NCBI RefSeq assembly: GCF_000714935.1 | Contig: NZ_JMIR01000028.1 | Coordinates: 1 to 54,680 of the forward strand | Source of the DNA: Tumebacillus flagellatus | Lineage (GTDB): Bacteria > Bacillota > Bacilli > Tumebacillales > Tumebacillaceae | DNA: 54,680 nt | Direction: 5' to 3' | Shown: in pieces, positions 43,976 to 52,221 of the stretch | Layout: every line of letters starts with the position of its first letter | How positions within the stretch are numbered: position 1 is the stretch's first letter | The notes under the pieces: generated by a model | Database searches by the model: none | Seen by the model: only the letters and a program-made list of their open reading frames with translations | Told to the model about the DNA's origin: nothing | Position numbers and translations under genes: made by a program

Positions 43976-44013
43976 AAAAAGGCCCCTCGTTCCCGGGCGG
44001 GGACGAGGGGCCT
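43976..44013 (-). terminator. Terminator of the Nudix gene
   Basis: GGCCCCTCGT (43981-43990) pairs with ACGAGGGGCC (44003-44012), with GGG/CCC pairing inside. Five T residues follow on the minus strand. It separates the phage module and Nudix gene from the housekeeping genes. Confidence 0.9.
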
Positions 44014-44016
44014 CTC

Positions 44017-44517
44017 TCAGAGATGACCGTGAAGTTTGGCAAGCAGCAGCGCGGAGAGCAGCTCGGTGTCTTTCCACTCGTTGCGGCGGATGTGTTCGAA
44101 CGCGTCCGCGAGCGGGACGAAGAGCACGTCGATGTCTTCGTCGTCGTCCAGATCTTGCGCTTCGGACGACAGAATTTCGTCGGTGAAGTAGAAATGGACT
44201 TGGCGGTTCAGCATGCACGCGTGGCTGTCGACAGCCCCCATCGGATGCAGAACGCCCGCGATCAGCCCGGTCTCTTCGCGAAGTTCGCGCCGTGCCGCTT
44301 CTTCCAGCGTCTCGTCTCCCTCCGTGCGGCCGCCGGGGAGTTCGAACGTGTCGCCCTCGACCGGGGCGCGGAATTGGCGGACGACGACGAGGTTGCCGTC
44401 CGAGATTGCCAAGACGGTGACGTAGTGCGGTCGGTATTCATGCAGGTACAGCCCGTCTCCGTCCTTGCCGCGGACTTCGAAGCGGGAGTTTTGGTAGAGT
44501 AGGTTGTCTGTTTTCAT
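44017..44517 (-). CDS. Nudix hydrolase, ADP-ribose pyrophosphatase-like
   Basis: 166 residues. The Nudix box is intact: GGRTEGDETLEEAARRELREETGL begins at about residue 62 with REETGL at its end. A preceding VVVRQFRAPVEGDTFELPGG block is typical of ADP-ribose or nucleotide-sugar pyrophosphatases. It starts 11 bases after the stop of the BhlA-type holin gene, so it shares a transcript with the tail module or reads through from it. The ribosome binding site is weak. Whether it belongs to the phage module or to the host is open. Confidence 0.82.
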   Translation of the reverse strand: MKTDNLLYQNSRFEVRGKDGDGLYLHEYRPHYVTVLAISDGNLVVVRQFRAPVEGDTFELPGGRTEGDETLEEAARRELREETGLIAGVLHPMGAVDSHACMLNRQVHFYFTDEILSSEAQDLDDDEDIDVLFVPLADAFEHIRRNEWKDTELLSALLLAKLHGHL

Positions 44518-44528
44518 GCTGGTAACTT

Positions 44529-44741
44529 CTACCTTGCCGTGCGCAATACCTCTTTGATTTCCGTCAAATCTGCCGTGATCTCGTCATACTTTTCGCTCAA
44601 GCGGTCGATCACGTCGATCAGGCGGGCTTCCCGCTGCTGGTTTTCACGAAGCACCCAGAGAAAGAGCAAGACGAAGAGGAGCGCCCACGGTCCTTGGGTT
44701 TGAAAGAAGCTCAAGATGTTCGATTCCATGCTGTCCGTCAC
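44529..44741 (-). CDS. BhlA/UviB-type holin-like peptide
   Basis: 70 residues: one membrane segment (QGPWALLFVLLFLWVLREN) followed by a charged coiled-coil-like tail (LIDVIDRLSEKYDEITADLTEI). This is the pattern of BhlA/UviB holin-like peptides linked to lysis or bacteriocin release. It follows the putative receptor-binding genes by six bases. No endolysin gene is adjacent. Confidence 0.8.
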   Translation of the reverse strand: MTDSMESNILSFFQTQGPWALLFVLLFLWVLRENQQREARLIDVIDRLSEKYDEITADLTEIKEVLRTAR

Positions 44742-44747
44742 CTCCCG

Positions 44748-45479
44748 TCATTGAACTTCGACTCCGGAGATCGTGACGGTGATAGCTCCTGCAGTTCCTT
44801 GAGAAGCCACCAGAGAAGAACCGGGCATCAGCATGAGATTCAATCCGGTGAAAATCTTCGTGTCGTACGCGGCAATGGTGTAATTGGTCAAAAAGCTGGG
44901 GTCATACGTTGAGGCGCCGCTCGCGATTGAGTAGAGGCTCACGGTGGCCGCAGCAGATGTGGTATTGGTCAACACGATTTCTTTCACGTACGCGGTCGCG
45001 CTGGGGGATGTGACGTTCGCGCTGGAAGACGGTGCTGTGTACAAAAGACCGTTCAGTCCCGAGCTGCTCGTCGGTGCCAAAGGTCCTGAAACGGGTACTG
45101 TGGAGATGGTGTACGTTCCTGCAGATGTGACGCTTGTAGATCTCCTCATTGAACTTGAAGAAGTCCCAATGTAGATCATCGCCTTTGCCACTCCGAGTGG
45201 GAATGTTGGAATGGTGATCAAAATGTTTTGTGTCTGTTCCGGTACGACGATCAGTGATTGAACATTTCCCGATCCTACGTTAACGGTTTGATAAGGAGAT
45301 GCGTTGGTTTCGTTCCCATCCGCATCCGCGAACGTATACGCAACATAGTAATACCCTGGCGACAAGGACCCATTACTGGTCACACCAACGTCCGGTGCCG
45401 GAAGCGCGGCGATCATGAATGAGGGCTGTCCCTGATAGAAAAGACACCCGCTCGCTGTTGCAGAAGCTAAGACGGCCAT
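44748..45479 (-). CDS. Phage tail-associated beta-sandwich protein, paralogue 3
   Basis: 243 residues, rich in S, T and G, with no hydrophobic helix. It shares with the next two genes the N-terminal tag MAVLASATASGCLFYQGQP, a fibronectin-III-like middle (SPGYYYVAYTFADADGNE), a linker with TAPSSSANV, and a C-terminal domain (SATAYVKEIVLTNTTSAAATVSLY, then GLNLMLMPGSSLVASQG and a final ITVTISGVEVQ). The position after the tail fibre and before the holin suggests a fibre tip, chaperone or receptor-binding protein; this is inference. Confidence 0.7.
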   Translation of the reverse strand: MAVLASATASGCLFYQGQPSFMIAALPAPDVGVTSNGSLSPGYYYVAYTFADADGNETNASPYQTVNVGSGNVQSLIVVPEQTQNILITIPTFPLGVAKAMIYIGTSSSSMRRSTSVTSAGTYTISTVPVSGPLAPTSSSGLNGLLYTAPSSSANVTSPSATAYVKEIVLTNTTSAAATVSLYSIASGASTYDPSFLTNYTIAAYDTKIFTGLNLMLMPGSSLVASQGTAGAITVTISGVEVQ

Positions 45480-45494
45480 GATGGAATCCTCCTT

Positions 45495-46208
45495 CTATTG
45501 AATTTCTACTCCCGAGGCGGTCACGGTGATGGCATTGGAAACAAACTGCGCGGACTGCAGAGTGCTTGCCGGCGGCATCATCAGGTTCAATCCGTTGAGT
45601 ACAGCGATATCATTCGCCTTCACTTGGTAATACGTCAGCACCTGATTGGAGGCGGAGGGAACTCCTCCGTTCGGAACCAGGTACAAGGCGATCTGCGCCG
45701 GATTGGATGTGGTATTGGTAAACAACAGCTCTTTGACATAGGCGGTCGCACTGGAGCCTGTTACGTTTGACGTGGCGGCCGGAGCACGGTACATGACAAC
45801 CGGAGATACCGAGCTTGAGGTGGGAGCCAGTGGATTTGAGCTCTGTGCTGCCGAATTCACCGTGCGACTTCCTGTAAGATTGGATGCATACAGTTTCATC
45901 GTGGTACTGGAGGTGCCCCAATACAAGTTGTACGCCACCGCCCCCAACGGGAATGTCGGGGCAGCGATCGTGAAGGTCGTCGTTGTATTGGAAACGGTGA
46001 CCGTTTGAATGGGGGACGGTCCAGATTCTTGGTTGTACGAATTCAGAAATGTGTAGACAAAGTAATAGGTTCCCGTCGCCAAGGATGAAGTGCCTGAATT
46101 CACAGTCACTTGCAGACTCACCTTGGGGTTCGGATTGGGAACGTATGCAGGCGGTTGCCCTTGGTACAGAAGACACCCGCTGGCCGTTGCGCTTGCTGTG
46201 AGAGCCAT
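45495..46208 (-). CDS. Phage tail-associated beta-sandwich protein, paralogue 2
   Basis: 237 residues. The ends match its neighbours (MALTASATASGCLLYQGQP at the start; ITVTASGVEIQ at the end), while the middle differs (GTYYFVYTFLNSYNQESGPS, TSSTTMKLYASNLTG). The C-terminal SATAYVKELLFTNTTSNPAQIALY block is conserved with the other two paralogues. Conserved ends with a variable core suggest duplication followed by diversification. It lies 15 bases from paralogue 3. Confidence 0.7.
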   Translation of the reverse strand: MALTASATASGCLLYQGQPPAYVPNPNPKVSLQVTVNSGTSSLATGTYYFVYTFLNSYNQESGPSPIQTVTVSNTTTTFTIAAPTFPLGAVAYNLYWGTSSTTMKLYASNLTGSRTVNSAAQSSNPLAPTSSSVSPVVMYRAPAATSNVTGSSATAYVKELLFTNTTSNPAQIALYLVPNGGVPSASNQVLTYYQVKANDIAVLNGLNLMMPPASTLQSAQFVSNAITVTASGVEIQ

Positions 46209-46228
46209 GGTTTTCCTCCCCTTTCTTG

Positions 46229-46957
46229 TTACTGAATCTCAACTCCAGAGATGATCATCAGGATCGCTTTAGACGAACCTTGCGAAGCTTGCAGCGTACA
46301 GTTTGCCGGCAACATGAGGTTGAGATTCGACAGCACCCGTACATCGTTCGCCGGGATGGAGAGCGAGGATAGAACTTGGTTTGACGCCGAGGGGCTGCTC
46401 CCGCCCGGCACCAGATGCAAAGATACCGTTGCCGCGGTGGAGCCCGTGTTGGCTGCCATGATCTCCTTCACGCAGGCGGTGGCGCTGGGGAGCGTGACAT
46501 TGGGGCTCGGCGAGGGCGTCGTATAAATGACTTCCGGCATCGCTGTGGTATTCACCACCGGGGCCAATCTGTTGTTGCTTGAGGGAAGCGGGCCCAGCCA
46601 AGTGTGGGACACCGTATCCGTGAAGAAGGTTGAATATTTCATGGTAGAAGACGAAGTTCCGATGTAGACATTCGCTTTGGTGGCATTGGTCGGGAACGCG
46701 GGGAAGCGAAACGCGATGCCTTGCCCCGTCGTCACTGTAACTTGAACGGCTGGTGAAACAACGGTTTCTTCGCTCCAATCATTCCCCCATGTAAAACCAA
46801 CAAAGTAGGTCCCTGCCGGAATCGACGAGCCGCTCGCTGTGGTTGCCGACACGGTCCACTGAGAACCGGTCGGGTCGGTGATTTTCGGTCCAAGTTTCTT
46901 GGGCATCCCTTGGTACAAGAGACGCGCGTCTGCTGCGGCGGATGCTAGAACTGCCAT
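46229..46957 (-). CDS. Phage tail-associated beta-sandwich protein, paralogue 1
   Basis: 242 residues. N-terminus MAVLASAAADARLLYQGMP; fibronectin-like middle with GTYFVGFTWGNDWSEETVVSP and YIGTSSSTMKYST; C-terminus SATACVKEIMAANTGSTAATVSLH ... GLNL-type sequence here as NLNLMLPANCTLQAS and IMISGVEIQ. It has a well-placed GGAGG site and starts 13 bases after the tail-fibre stop. Confidence 0.7.
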   Translation of the reverse strand: MAVLASAAADARLLYQGMPKKLGPKITDPTGSQWTVSATTASGSSIPAGTYFVGFTWGNDWSEETVVSPAVQVTVTTGQGIAFRFPAFPTNATKANVYIGTSSSTMKYSTFFTDTVSHTWLGPLPSSNNRLAPVVNTTAMPEVIYTTPSPSPNVTLPSATACVKEIMAANTGSTAATVSLHLVPGGSSPSASNQVLSSLSIPANDVRVLSNLNLMLPANCTLQASQGSSKAILMIISGVEIQ

Positions 46958-46970
46958 CGTCCATTCCTCC

Positions 46971-48539
46971 TTAACGAATCCATGCCATCGGCGTGGTCAA
47001 AAGATTGGCGGATGCAGCAGAAGCCTGGACATTGCCGAGTTGGCTTTTCGGAATGTTGCCGCTGCTGTCCAAAGTTGCCACTCCGTTGAATGCGCCTTTG
47101 TCTGTAGCTTTGATGAAGTCGGAAGCGTGCAGGCCTTCCAGCAGTTCGGCGTTGAGGTTGGCAACGACTGTGTTGCTGGCGACGATCAGCGGCGCCGTTC
47201 CGGCTGGAGTTTTCGATTCGATCTGCCCTTCGACCGTGGCTTTTTTGTCGCTGGTCAAACTGAGCACTTTCACGCCGTCGACGTTGAAGTCCATGCCGAA
47301 ATCGTTCGTCGTGCTGGCATTCCAACGGACGTACGACGTATTGGCGCGGCTGGCGTCGAAGTAGAGCACCCCGACTCCCTTCTTGATCGTAAGGTTCCCC
47401 GTCGAGGTCATGCCCGCAAATTGCGGGGTATCCGCTTTAAGAACGCTTTGGTCCATCCCGTACGGCAATTGCGCGACAGGGATTTTTTTGTTGGCATCGA
47501 GCGTTGCGACACCGCTTGCTGCTCCGGCGGAAGAAGTCGGGATGTAGTCCAGCGGCGGAAGTTGTCCGGTCGGCACTTTGCCGTCCGAGCCCAATTGCGC
47601 GACTCCGTTGATCGCTCCCTTCTCCGTGGCGGCTACGAAGTCCGACGCGTGTTTGCCGTCTACCATGTCGGCGTTGAGGTTCGAGACCGGCGTCGTGCTC
47701 GTGATCGAAAACGGCGCCGTCCCCGTCGCGACCTTGGAAACGATCTGGCCTTGGAAGGTGGCTTTTTTGTCGCTGGTCAGGCCGAGCACGGGCGTGCCGT
47801 CGACGTTGAAGTCCATCCCCAGATCGCTCGTGGAGTTGGCGTTCCAGCGAATGTACGATTTGTTCGTTCTGCTGGCGTCCAAGTTCAGATACGGAATCGC
47901 TTTTTTGACGTTGATGTCGCCGGTGGAGGTCATTCCGGAAAATTGCGGCGCATCTGCTTTCGAGACGCTTTGATCCATGCCATACGGAAGTTGTCCCACC
48001 GGGATGTGCGCGTTGCCGTCCAGCGTGGCCACCCCGTTCGGCTGCCCGAGCGTGGTCGAGCGAACCGCTCCGTCGAACGCGATCTGCGAGCCCGTCACTT
48101 TCAGCGGTACGAGATTGCGGCGGTCGACAACATTCTCTGCAGTCAACTTCGTGGTGTTCGGATCGACCTTGATGGCAAACAGTTTCAGGAAATACGGGTC
48201 TGCGCCAGGTTCGATCAGCTTGCCGTCGGCGACTCCCTTTTTGACTTTCAAGACGGCGGACTTGCTGTTGTCGTCATGGCCGATCTGCACGATGTCCCAA
48301 CGGCTGTTGGATTCCGGAGCTTCCACGTTCAACGAGATGACGTCTTCGCCGTCGTTGGAGATCCGATAGCCGTCCACCCATGCGGTGCCGGCCCCGATGG
48401 TGAAGTTCAGCCCCGTCGTCAGCAACAGCGGAAAATCGGTTGCCGCTACCACGCCGTTGCCAAAAAAGTCGCGGTCGCGGTTCATAAAGTCGTCCTTGGT
48501 GTACCGGACATGGTCATAAAACGTAATCCAGAGCGTCAC
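46971..48539 (-). CDS. Phage tail fibre protein with internal tandem duplication
   Basis: 522 residues from a GTG immediately after the stop of the XkdU-like gene. The N-terminal 160 residues (WITFYDHVRYTKDDFMNRDRDFFGNGVV) are the baseplate-attachment part seen in Firmicute contractile tails. Residues 169-327 and 343-501 are two copies of one unit, each starting GVATLD and containing QLPYGMDQSV, KADxPQFxGMTSTG, DASR, GMDFNVDG, LTSDKKAT and HASDF. This is the receptor-facing fibre of the particle, at the XkdV position. Confidence 0.85.
   Translation of the reverse strand: MTLWITFYDHVRYTKDDFMNRDRDFFGNGVVAATDFPLLLTTGLNFTIGAGTAWVDGYRISNDGEDVISLNVEAPESNSRWDIVQIGHDDNSKSAVLKVKKGVADGKLIEPGADPYFLKLFAIKVDPNTTKLTAENVVDRRNLVPLKVTGSQIAFDGAVRSTTLGQPNGVATLDGNAHIPVGQLPYGMDQSVSKADAPQFSGMTSTGDINVKKAIPYLNLDASRTNKSYIRWNANSTSDLGMDFNVDGTPVLGLTSDKKATFQGQIVSKVATGTAPFSITSTTPVSNLNADMVDGKHASDFVAATEKGAINGVAQLGSDGKVPTGQLPPLDYIPTSSAGAASGVATLDANKKIPVAQLPYGMDQSVLKADTPQFAGMTSTGNLTIKKGVGVLYFDASRANTSYVRWNASTTNDFGMDFNVDGVKVLSLTSDKKATVEGQIESKTPAGTAPLIVASNTVVANLNAELLEGLHASDFIKATDKGAFNGVATLDSSGNIPKSQLGNVQASAASANLLTTPMAWIR
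47037..48035 (-). repeat. Two-copy tandem duplication inside the tail fibre gene
   Basis: Copy 1 is 47559-48035 and copy 2 is 47037-47513, with a period of 174 codons. They share most residues in several blocks but have diverged in others, so the duplication is old enough to have drifted yet clearly one event. Confidence 0.85.
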
Positions 48540-49100
48540 TCAAATCCCCCCTTGGTGAATGATGGTTACTTTCGAGCGGGCCGGTTTGACCAGTTGGAGC
48601 ACCATTTCTAGATCTTCCTTCCGGTATTCCTTCCCGCCCGGGTTTTGCACTTGCACTTCGAACGCAAACGTAGACTCTTTGTTAAACACGAAGTTTCCAA
48701 TCGGCGTAGCACCCATGATGAAGCTCATCGGTCCGAATTCGAGGAGAATCGGGGGATGGCCGGTGAAGTTTTTGACGATGTCGGAGATCGCGCCGACGGT
48801 CGGTCCGTTGCTGTAGATCGGCAACATCGCTTGGATGCGCTTGCGGTAGTCCTCGTCCGATTCCCGGTCGCGGCGGGTCACACCCCAGTCCTTGCCGTGC
48901 AAGTCCAGCCAAGAGCCGGACGCGGACGACATCGTAAACTGCCGGTCCAACTCCGTTTTCGCCGGGTCGACCCGGTCGAGTTCCCCGCCGATGGCACCGA
49001 GCAGCTGCCCGAGCAAGGAGTTCTCGTCCTTGGTGAACAGGTTGGAGAGACGACGAAGCAGATTCTGTTGGTGGGTCAGGAGTTGCCGCGGGCGCTTCAT
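48540..49100 (-). CDS. Tail/baseplate protein, DUF2313 (XkdU-like, gpI family)
   Basis: 186 residues. The typical start LLRRLSNLFTKDENSLLGQLLGAIGGELDRVD is followed by ASGSWLDLHGKDWGVTRRDRESDEDYRKRI, a hallmark of the family that caps the baseplate wedge and connects to the fibre. The ATG overlaps the baseplate J stop (ATGA), and the tail fibre begins directly after its stop. Position and order are as xkdT-xkdU-xkdV in PBSX. Confidence 0.88.
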   Translation of the reverse strand: MKRPRQLLTHQQNLLRRLSNLFTKDENSLLGQLLGAIGGELDRVDPAKTELDRQFTMSSASGSWLDLHGKDWGVTRRDRESDEDYRKRIQAMLPIYSNGPTVGAISDIVKNFTGHPPILLEFGPMSFIMGATPIGNFVFNKESTFAFEVQVQNPGGKEYRKEDLEMVLQLVKPARSKVTIIHQGGI

Positions 49101-50200
49101 GCCACTTTCACCTCGCCAGCTTGCGGGAGTTGGAACTCGCTGAATTTGATCACCGCGCCTTCATCGGTGCCGAGATCCACGCTTTTCACGTTGATGACTC
49201 CGGGAACTTCCAGCGCGACGCGGATCAGTTGGTTGACGTACAGCGAGCCAAGCGCCCCGCCGCCGATGCCAAGCGAGTTGATATACGCCTTCAGAGCGTC
49301 GGTCACATGGGTCTTGCACGTCTCAAAGACGGCATTCTTCTCCACTTCGATCTGCATATTCACTTGAATCGGGCGCATCGACGGTTTGAAGACGCGGGCA
49401 TCGTCGGTGATGATGCGTCCGGCGTCGATTTCGGCTTGCGCAGCGGCAATCAAATCCAAAGACGGCTCGGTGTTGTTTGTGCCGACGATGTAGAGATCGA
49501 CGGTGCCGATTCCGCGTCCGAGAGGCACCACTTTGACCGTTTGCACGCCCTCGACGGAGAGCAAGGTCTGTTCATACCAAGTGACCGTCCCTTGCGCTTT
49601 GGAGGCAAGCCCCTTGAGCAGTCGGCTTCGGTACGACTCGTCCAATTCCATGTCGAAGCCGGGCGTGCCGTACCGGACGTTCTCCTCCTCCAGCATGACC
49701 CCGTCGATGCCGGGCGTGGCGGAACCGATCAGAAGCGGCGTCCGCCACGAAATGTTGCCGATGGTGCCCGGCGTGACACAAGTGGCTTTGACGAAAACAT
49801 ACAAACTTCCGTCCGGCATGAACGTGTCTTCGTTGACTTTGAACACGATCGGGGCAACCCCTGGACGGGGCAACGTCGTGATGATCGTGTCTTTGGGAAT
49901 CGGGATCTGGTTGGGAGAGGTTTGTTTTTTCGTGAAGGTGAACAACCAGACCGCCGGAGTCGGCTGCTTGCGCGGGACGCCGAGGTCTCGGCCCTTGGCG
50001 TCGAGGCCGTCGTCCGTGGCGGAATGGATGTACGCTTGCTTGGCGGCGTTGTCGATGGAAAAGGAAATCTGATCCACCACCGAAGACACCGCCGACAGAA
50101 TTTGATAGACGACAGATGTCGGCGTGAAGTCGGTCAGTTTGCTTCCGATGGACTGCAGATAGCTCGTCATGGAAGCGAGGGTATCGCGAAATACTGGCAT
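49097..50200 (-). CDS. Baseplate J-like protein (XkdT-like)
   Basis: 367 residues. Family blocks include FTPTSVVYQILSAVSS near the N-terminus, GLDAKGRDLGVPRKQPTPA, TPGTIGNISWRTPLLI and a C-terminal VNQLIRVALEVPGVINVKSVDLG. J proteins form the baseplate wedge ring of contractile tails. The start is 5 bases after the preceding DUF2634 stop and translation is coupled at both ends. Confidence 0.93.
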   Translation of the reverse strand: MPVFRDTLASMTSYLQSIGSKLTDFTPTSVVYQILSAVSSVVDQISFSIDNAAKQAYIHSATDDGLDAKGRDLGVPRKQPTPAVWLFTFTKKQTSPNQIPIPKDTIITTLPRPGVAPIVFKVNEDTFMPDGSLYVFVKATCVTPGTIGNISWRTPLLIGSATPGIDGVMLEEENVRYGTPGFDMELDESYRSRLLKGLASKAQGTVTWYEQTLLSVEGVQTVKVVPLGRGIGTVDLYIVGTNNTEPSLDLIAAAQAEIDAGRIITDDARVFKPSMRPIQVNMQIEVEKNAVFETCKTHVTDALKAYINSLGIGGGALGSLYVNQLIRVALEVPGVINVKSVDLGTDEGAVIKFSEFQLPQAGEVKVA

Positions 50201-50204
50201 CGCC

Positions 50205-50606
50205 TTACCTCCCTATGCGAAATGGCAGCTGGACCGAGCCAAATGCTGCAACGACAGCATGCACGGTCACCTGCAGGGCTTTCGGGTCTGTGAGATCAAA
50301 CTCAACCCCTTGCACGCCCAAGATGCGCGGGTCTTGTGAAATGGTCTCCACCACGAGGTTGCGGATCTGTTGCAAAACGCTCTCCGTCAGCGGCTGGTCG
50401 ATGTACTCGCCCAATTTGCTGCCGACCGAAGTTCCCCAGAGGTAGGAGTACGTGTTCGTTTGCAGGTTGATCCGCGCTGCTTGGGCCGCATTCGCCACGC
50501 CTGTGACGAGCTCAAGCGACCCGGAGACGGTGGACGTCAAGTCTCCCGATTCATCGAGGTGTAGATCGGTGCCGAGCGGATCGTATGCGGGCAACGTTGT
50601 TGCCAT
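50205..50606 (-). CDS. DUF2634 baseplate protein (XkdS-like, gp25/W type)
   Basis: 133 residues. The blocks DLTSTVSGSLELVTGVANAAQAARINLQTNTYSYLWG and IRNLVVETISQDPRILGVQG fit the small wedge protein that contacts the sheath (T4 gp25-like). It lies four bases after the spike gene stop, in the expected order. Confidence 0.88.
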   Translation of the reverse strand: MATTLPAYDPLGTDLHLDESGDLTSTVSGSLELVTGVANAAQAARINLQTNTYSYLWGTSVGSKLGEYIDQPLTESVLQQIRNLVVETISQDPRILGVQGVEFDLTDPKALQVTVHAVVAAFGSVQLPFRIGR

Positions 50607-50610
50607 GAGA

Positions 50611-51078
50611 TCACCAACTTTGCGAATGGTCTGGACCTTGAATGGTCGTGGGGCCTTGAATTTTCACGGCCTTGCCTTTGATCGTCACCGTACCGTCCGG
50701 TCCGATCAGCAAGGAACTGCCGCTTTGGTGAACAAAGCCGGCCGAGCCGGACGGAATGTCCGGCGGGACGGTTTTGTCGTTGGGAACGTTGCCGATCACG
50801 GTGCCGTGCTTGATGTCGCCCAGGTCAAAAATCACTTTGACCGGCATCCCTTCTTCCGGCGGCGGCAGCACAAGCGAGACGCTTCCGCCGTGACAGGGAG
50901 TTGCCAAGCGCAGCCAGCCGGTTTCAATCTCATACGGCTGCAGCATCACTTTGACTTTGCACGGCGGTTTCGGGTCGACCGAGGTGACGAGTCCTTCGAG
51001 CACGAACGACTTGGCGTTGAGCATCTCGCGGACGATGAATTTGATTTGTTCGATCCAGTTCATCGACGGGTTGTACAT
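50611..51078 (-). CDS. Baseplate spike protein (gpV/DUF2577-like, XkdR position)
   Basis: 155 residues with AAGGAGGA before the ATG. An OB-fold (SVDPKPPCKVKVMLQPYEIE ... LRLATPC) is followed by VNLPPPEEGMPVKVIF-type sequence and a short repetitive beta segment (SSLLIGPDGTVTIKGKAVKIQ). This is the membrane-puncturing tip of the tail tube. It ends HSQSW, so a metal-binding apex could use the final histidine; that is speculative. Confidence 0.85.
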   Translation of the reverse strand: MYNPSMNWIEQIKFIVREMLNAKSFVLEGLVTSVDPKPPCKVKVMLQPYEIETGWLRLATPCHGGSVSLVLPPPEEGMPVKVIFDLGDIKHGTVIGNVPNDKTVPPDIPSGSAGFVHQSGSSLLIGPDGTVTIKGKAVKIQGPTTIQGPDHSQSW

Positions 51079-51093
51079 GGGGTTCCTCCTTCG

Positions 51094-52221
51094 TCAGCAC
51101 GCGCAATCTTGGCCGCCCTGCAAGAAGTTGGAGATCGTCAACTCCGTGCGGAAGCCGTCGGAGAGGCTGAATTTGTGCGAGGCTTTTTTGATGAAGTAAA
51201 AATCGGAGAGCAGCGTGCCCGTACCGTAGAGCGCAATGCGGCCGTCGACGTGCAGCTTTTCATTGCCGGAGACGTTCAGCGTGCCGGTCAATTCGTTTTG
51301 GCCGAGTTGGGTCAGGTACGACTTGGCCAGCAATTCGGCCTGCTCTTGGTTCAGTCCCGGAAAAAAGTGCCGCTCTCGATACTCGGTCGCATCGTCCGTT
51401 CCGAATAAGCGTTCCGCGGTGGCGAGCACATGTTCACCGCTCGCCGGGTTGTAAGAATGGACGTCGACGTAGAGATTTTTGCCCGCGTGCGGGTTGCGGG
51501 TGATCGTGAAATCCTCTACGTTCTGCCCCCACGTATAGTTGTAGATCTCCGAGCTCCAGCCGACGTCTTTTTGTTCGTCGAACGGGCCGAAAAACAGCGT
51601 GTCGCCGTACACGCGCACGATGTAGTCCTCCTGTTCGGCGAGATGAGTGAGCAGATCCCATTCCGATTGCGAGTCGTTGTTCATCTCGACGGAATCCTCA
51701 TTGGCATAAGCGCCGACTTTGGTGTACGTCGGGAACACTTGAGATTTCAACTTGCGACGGGTCGCCAGCGTTTCGGCGATCTGGGAAGCGGTAAGGTTCG
51801 GGAATTTCTCGTTGGTTTTGTGATCGAGAAACGTGGCGACCATGTTGCGTCCTGTCAAGTTGATGACCTCGCCGGAACTGGAGCAGTTGATTTCAATCGA
51901 GTCGACCGTGCCGTACAGGATTCGGGTAAGGCTGGCCGCGTTGTACTTCTGCGGGTCGTCCGGGCGTCCGACGAAGATCTCGACGAGGATTTCGCTTTTC
52001 ACCAAGAGATGCGACGGGTGCTCGATGGAGTTGACCAGAAACGACGGCGTTGCGTCGCGCATGATGCGAAACGGCAGTTCGATGGAAAAATCGTCTGCCT
52101 GCGAAGCCGAGTTCAAGTTGACCGTCCACGAGTTAAACCACACCTCCCGCCCGTCGATGCGCACGATGGAACGCGGTTGGGAGAACGCTTCCCGGTTGCC
52201 GTGGTCTGGAACGATGATCAT
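51094..52221 (-). CDS. Late control gene D-like baseplate hub protein (XkdQ-like)
   Basis: 375 residues from the ATG at 52221, which overlaps the LysM gene stop as TAATG. GpD/gp27-like features include RSIVRIDGREVWFNSW, NLTGRNMVATFLDHK, YIVRVYGDTLFFGP and LAKSYLTQLGQNELTG. It makes the trimeric hub joining tail tube and spike. The protein ends in CAC with three cysteines in the last six residues. Confidence 0.88.
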   Translation of the reverse strand: MIIVPDHGNREAFSQPRSIVRIDGREVWFNSWTVNLNSASQADDFSIELPFRIMRDATPSFLVNSIEHPSHLLVKSEILVEIFVGRPDDPQKYNAASLTRILYGTVDSIEINCSSSGEVINLTGRNMVATFLDHKTNEKFPNLTASQIAETLATRRKLKSQVFPTYTKVGAYANEDSVEMNNDSQSEWDLLTHLAEQEDYIVRVYGDTLFFGPFDEQKDVGWSSEIYNYTWGQNVEDFTITRNPHAGKNLYVDVHSYNPASGEHVLATAERLFGTDDATEYRERHFFPGLNQEQAELLAKSYLTQLGQNELTGTLNVSGNEKLHVDGRIALYGTGTLLSDFYFIKKASHKFSLSDGFRTELTISNFLQGGQDCAC

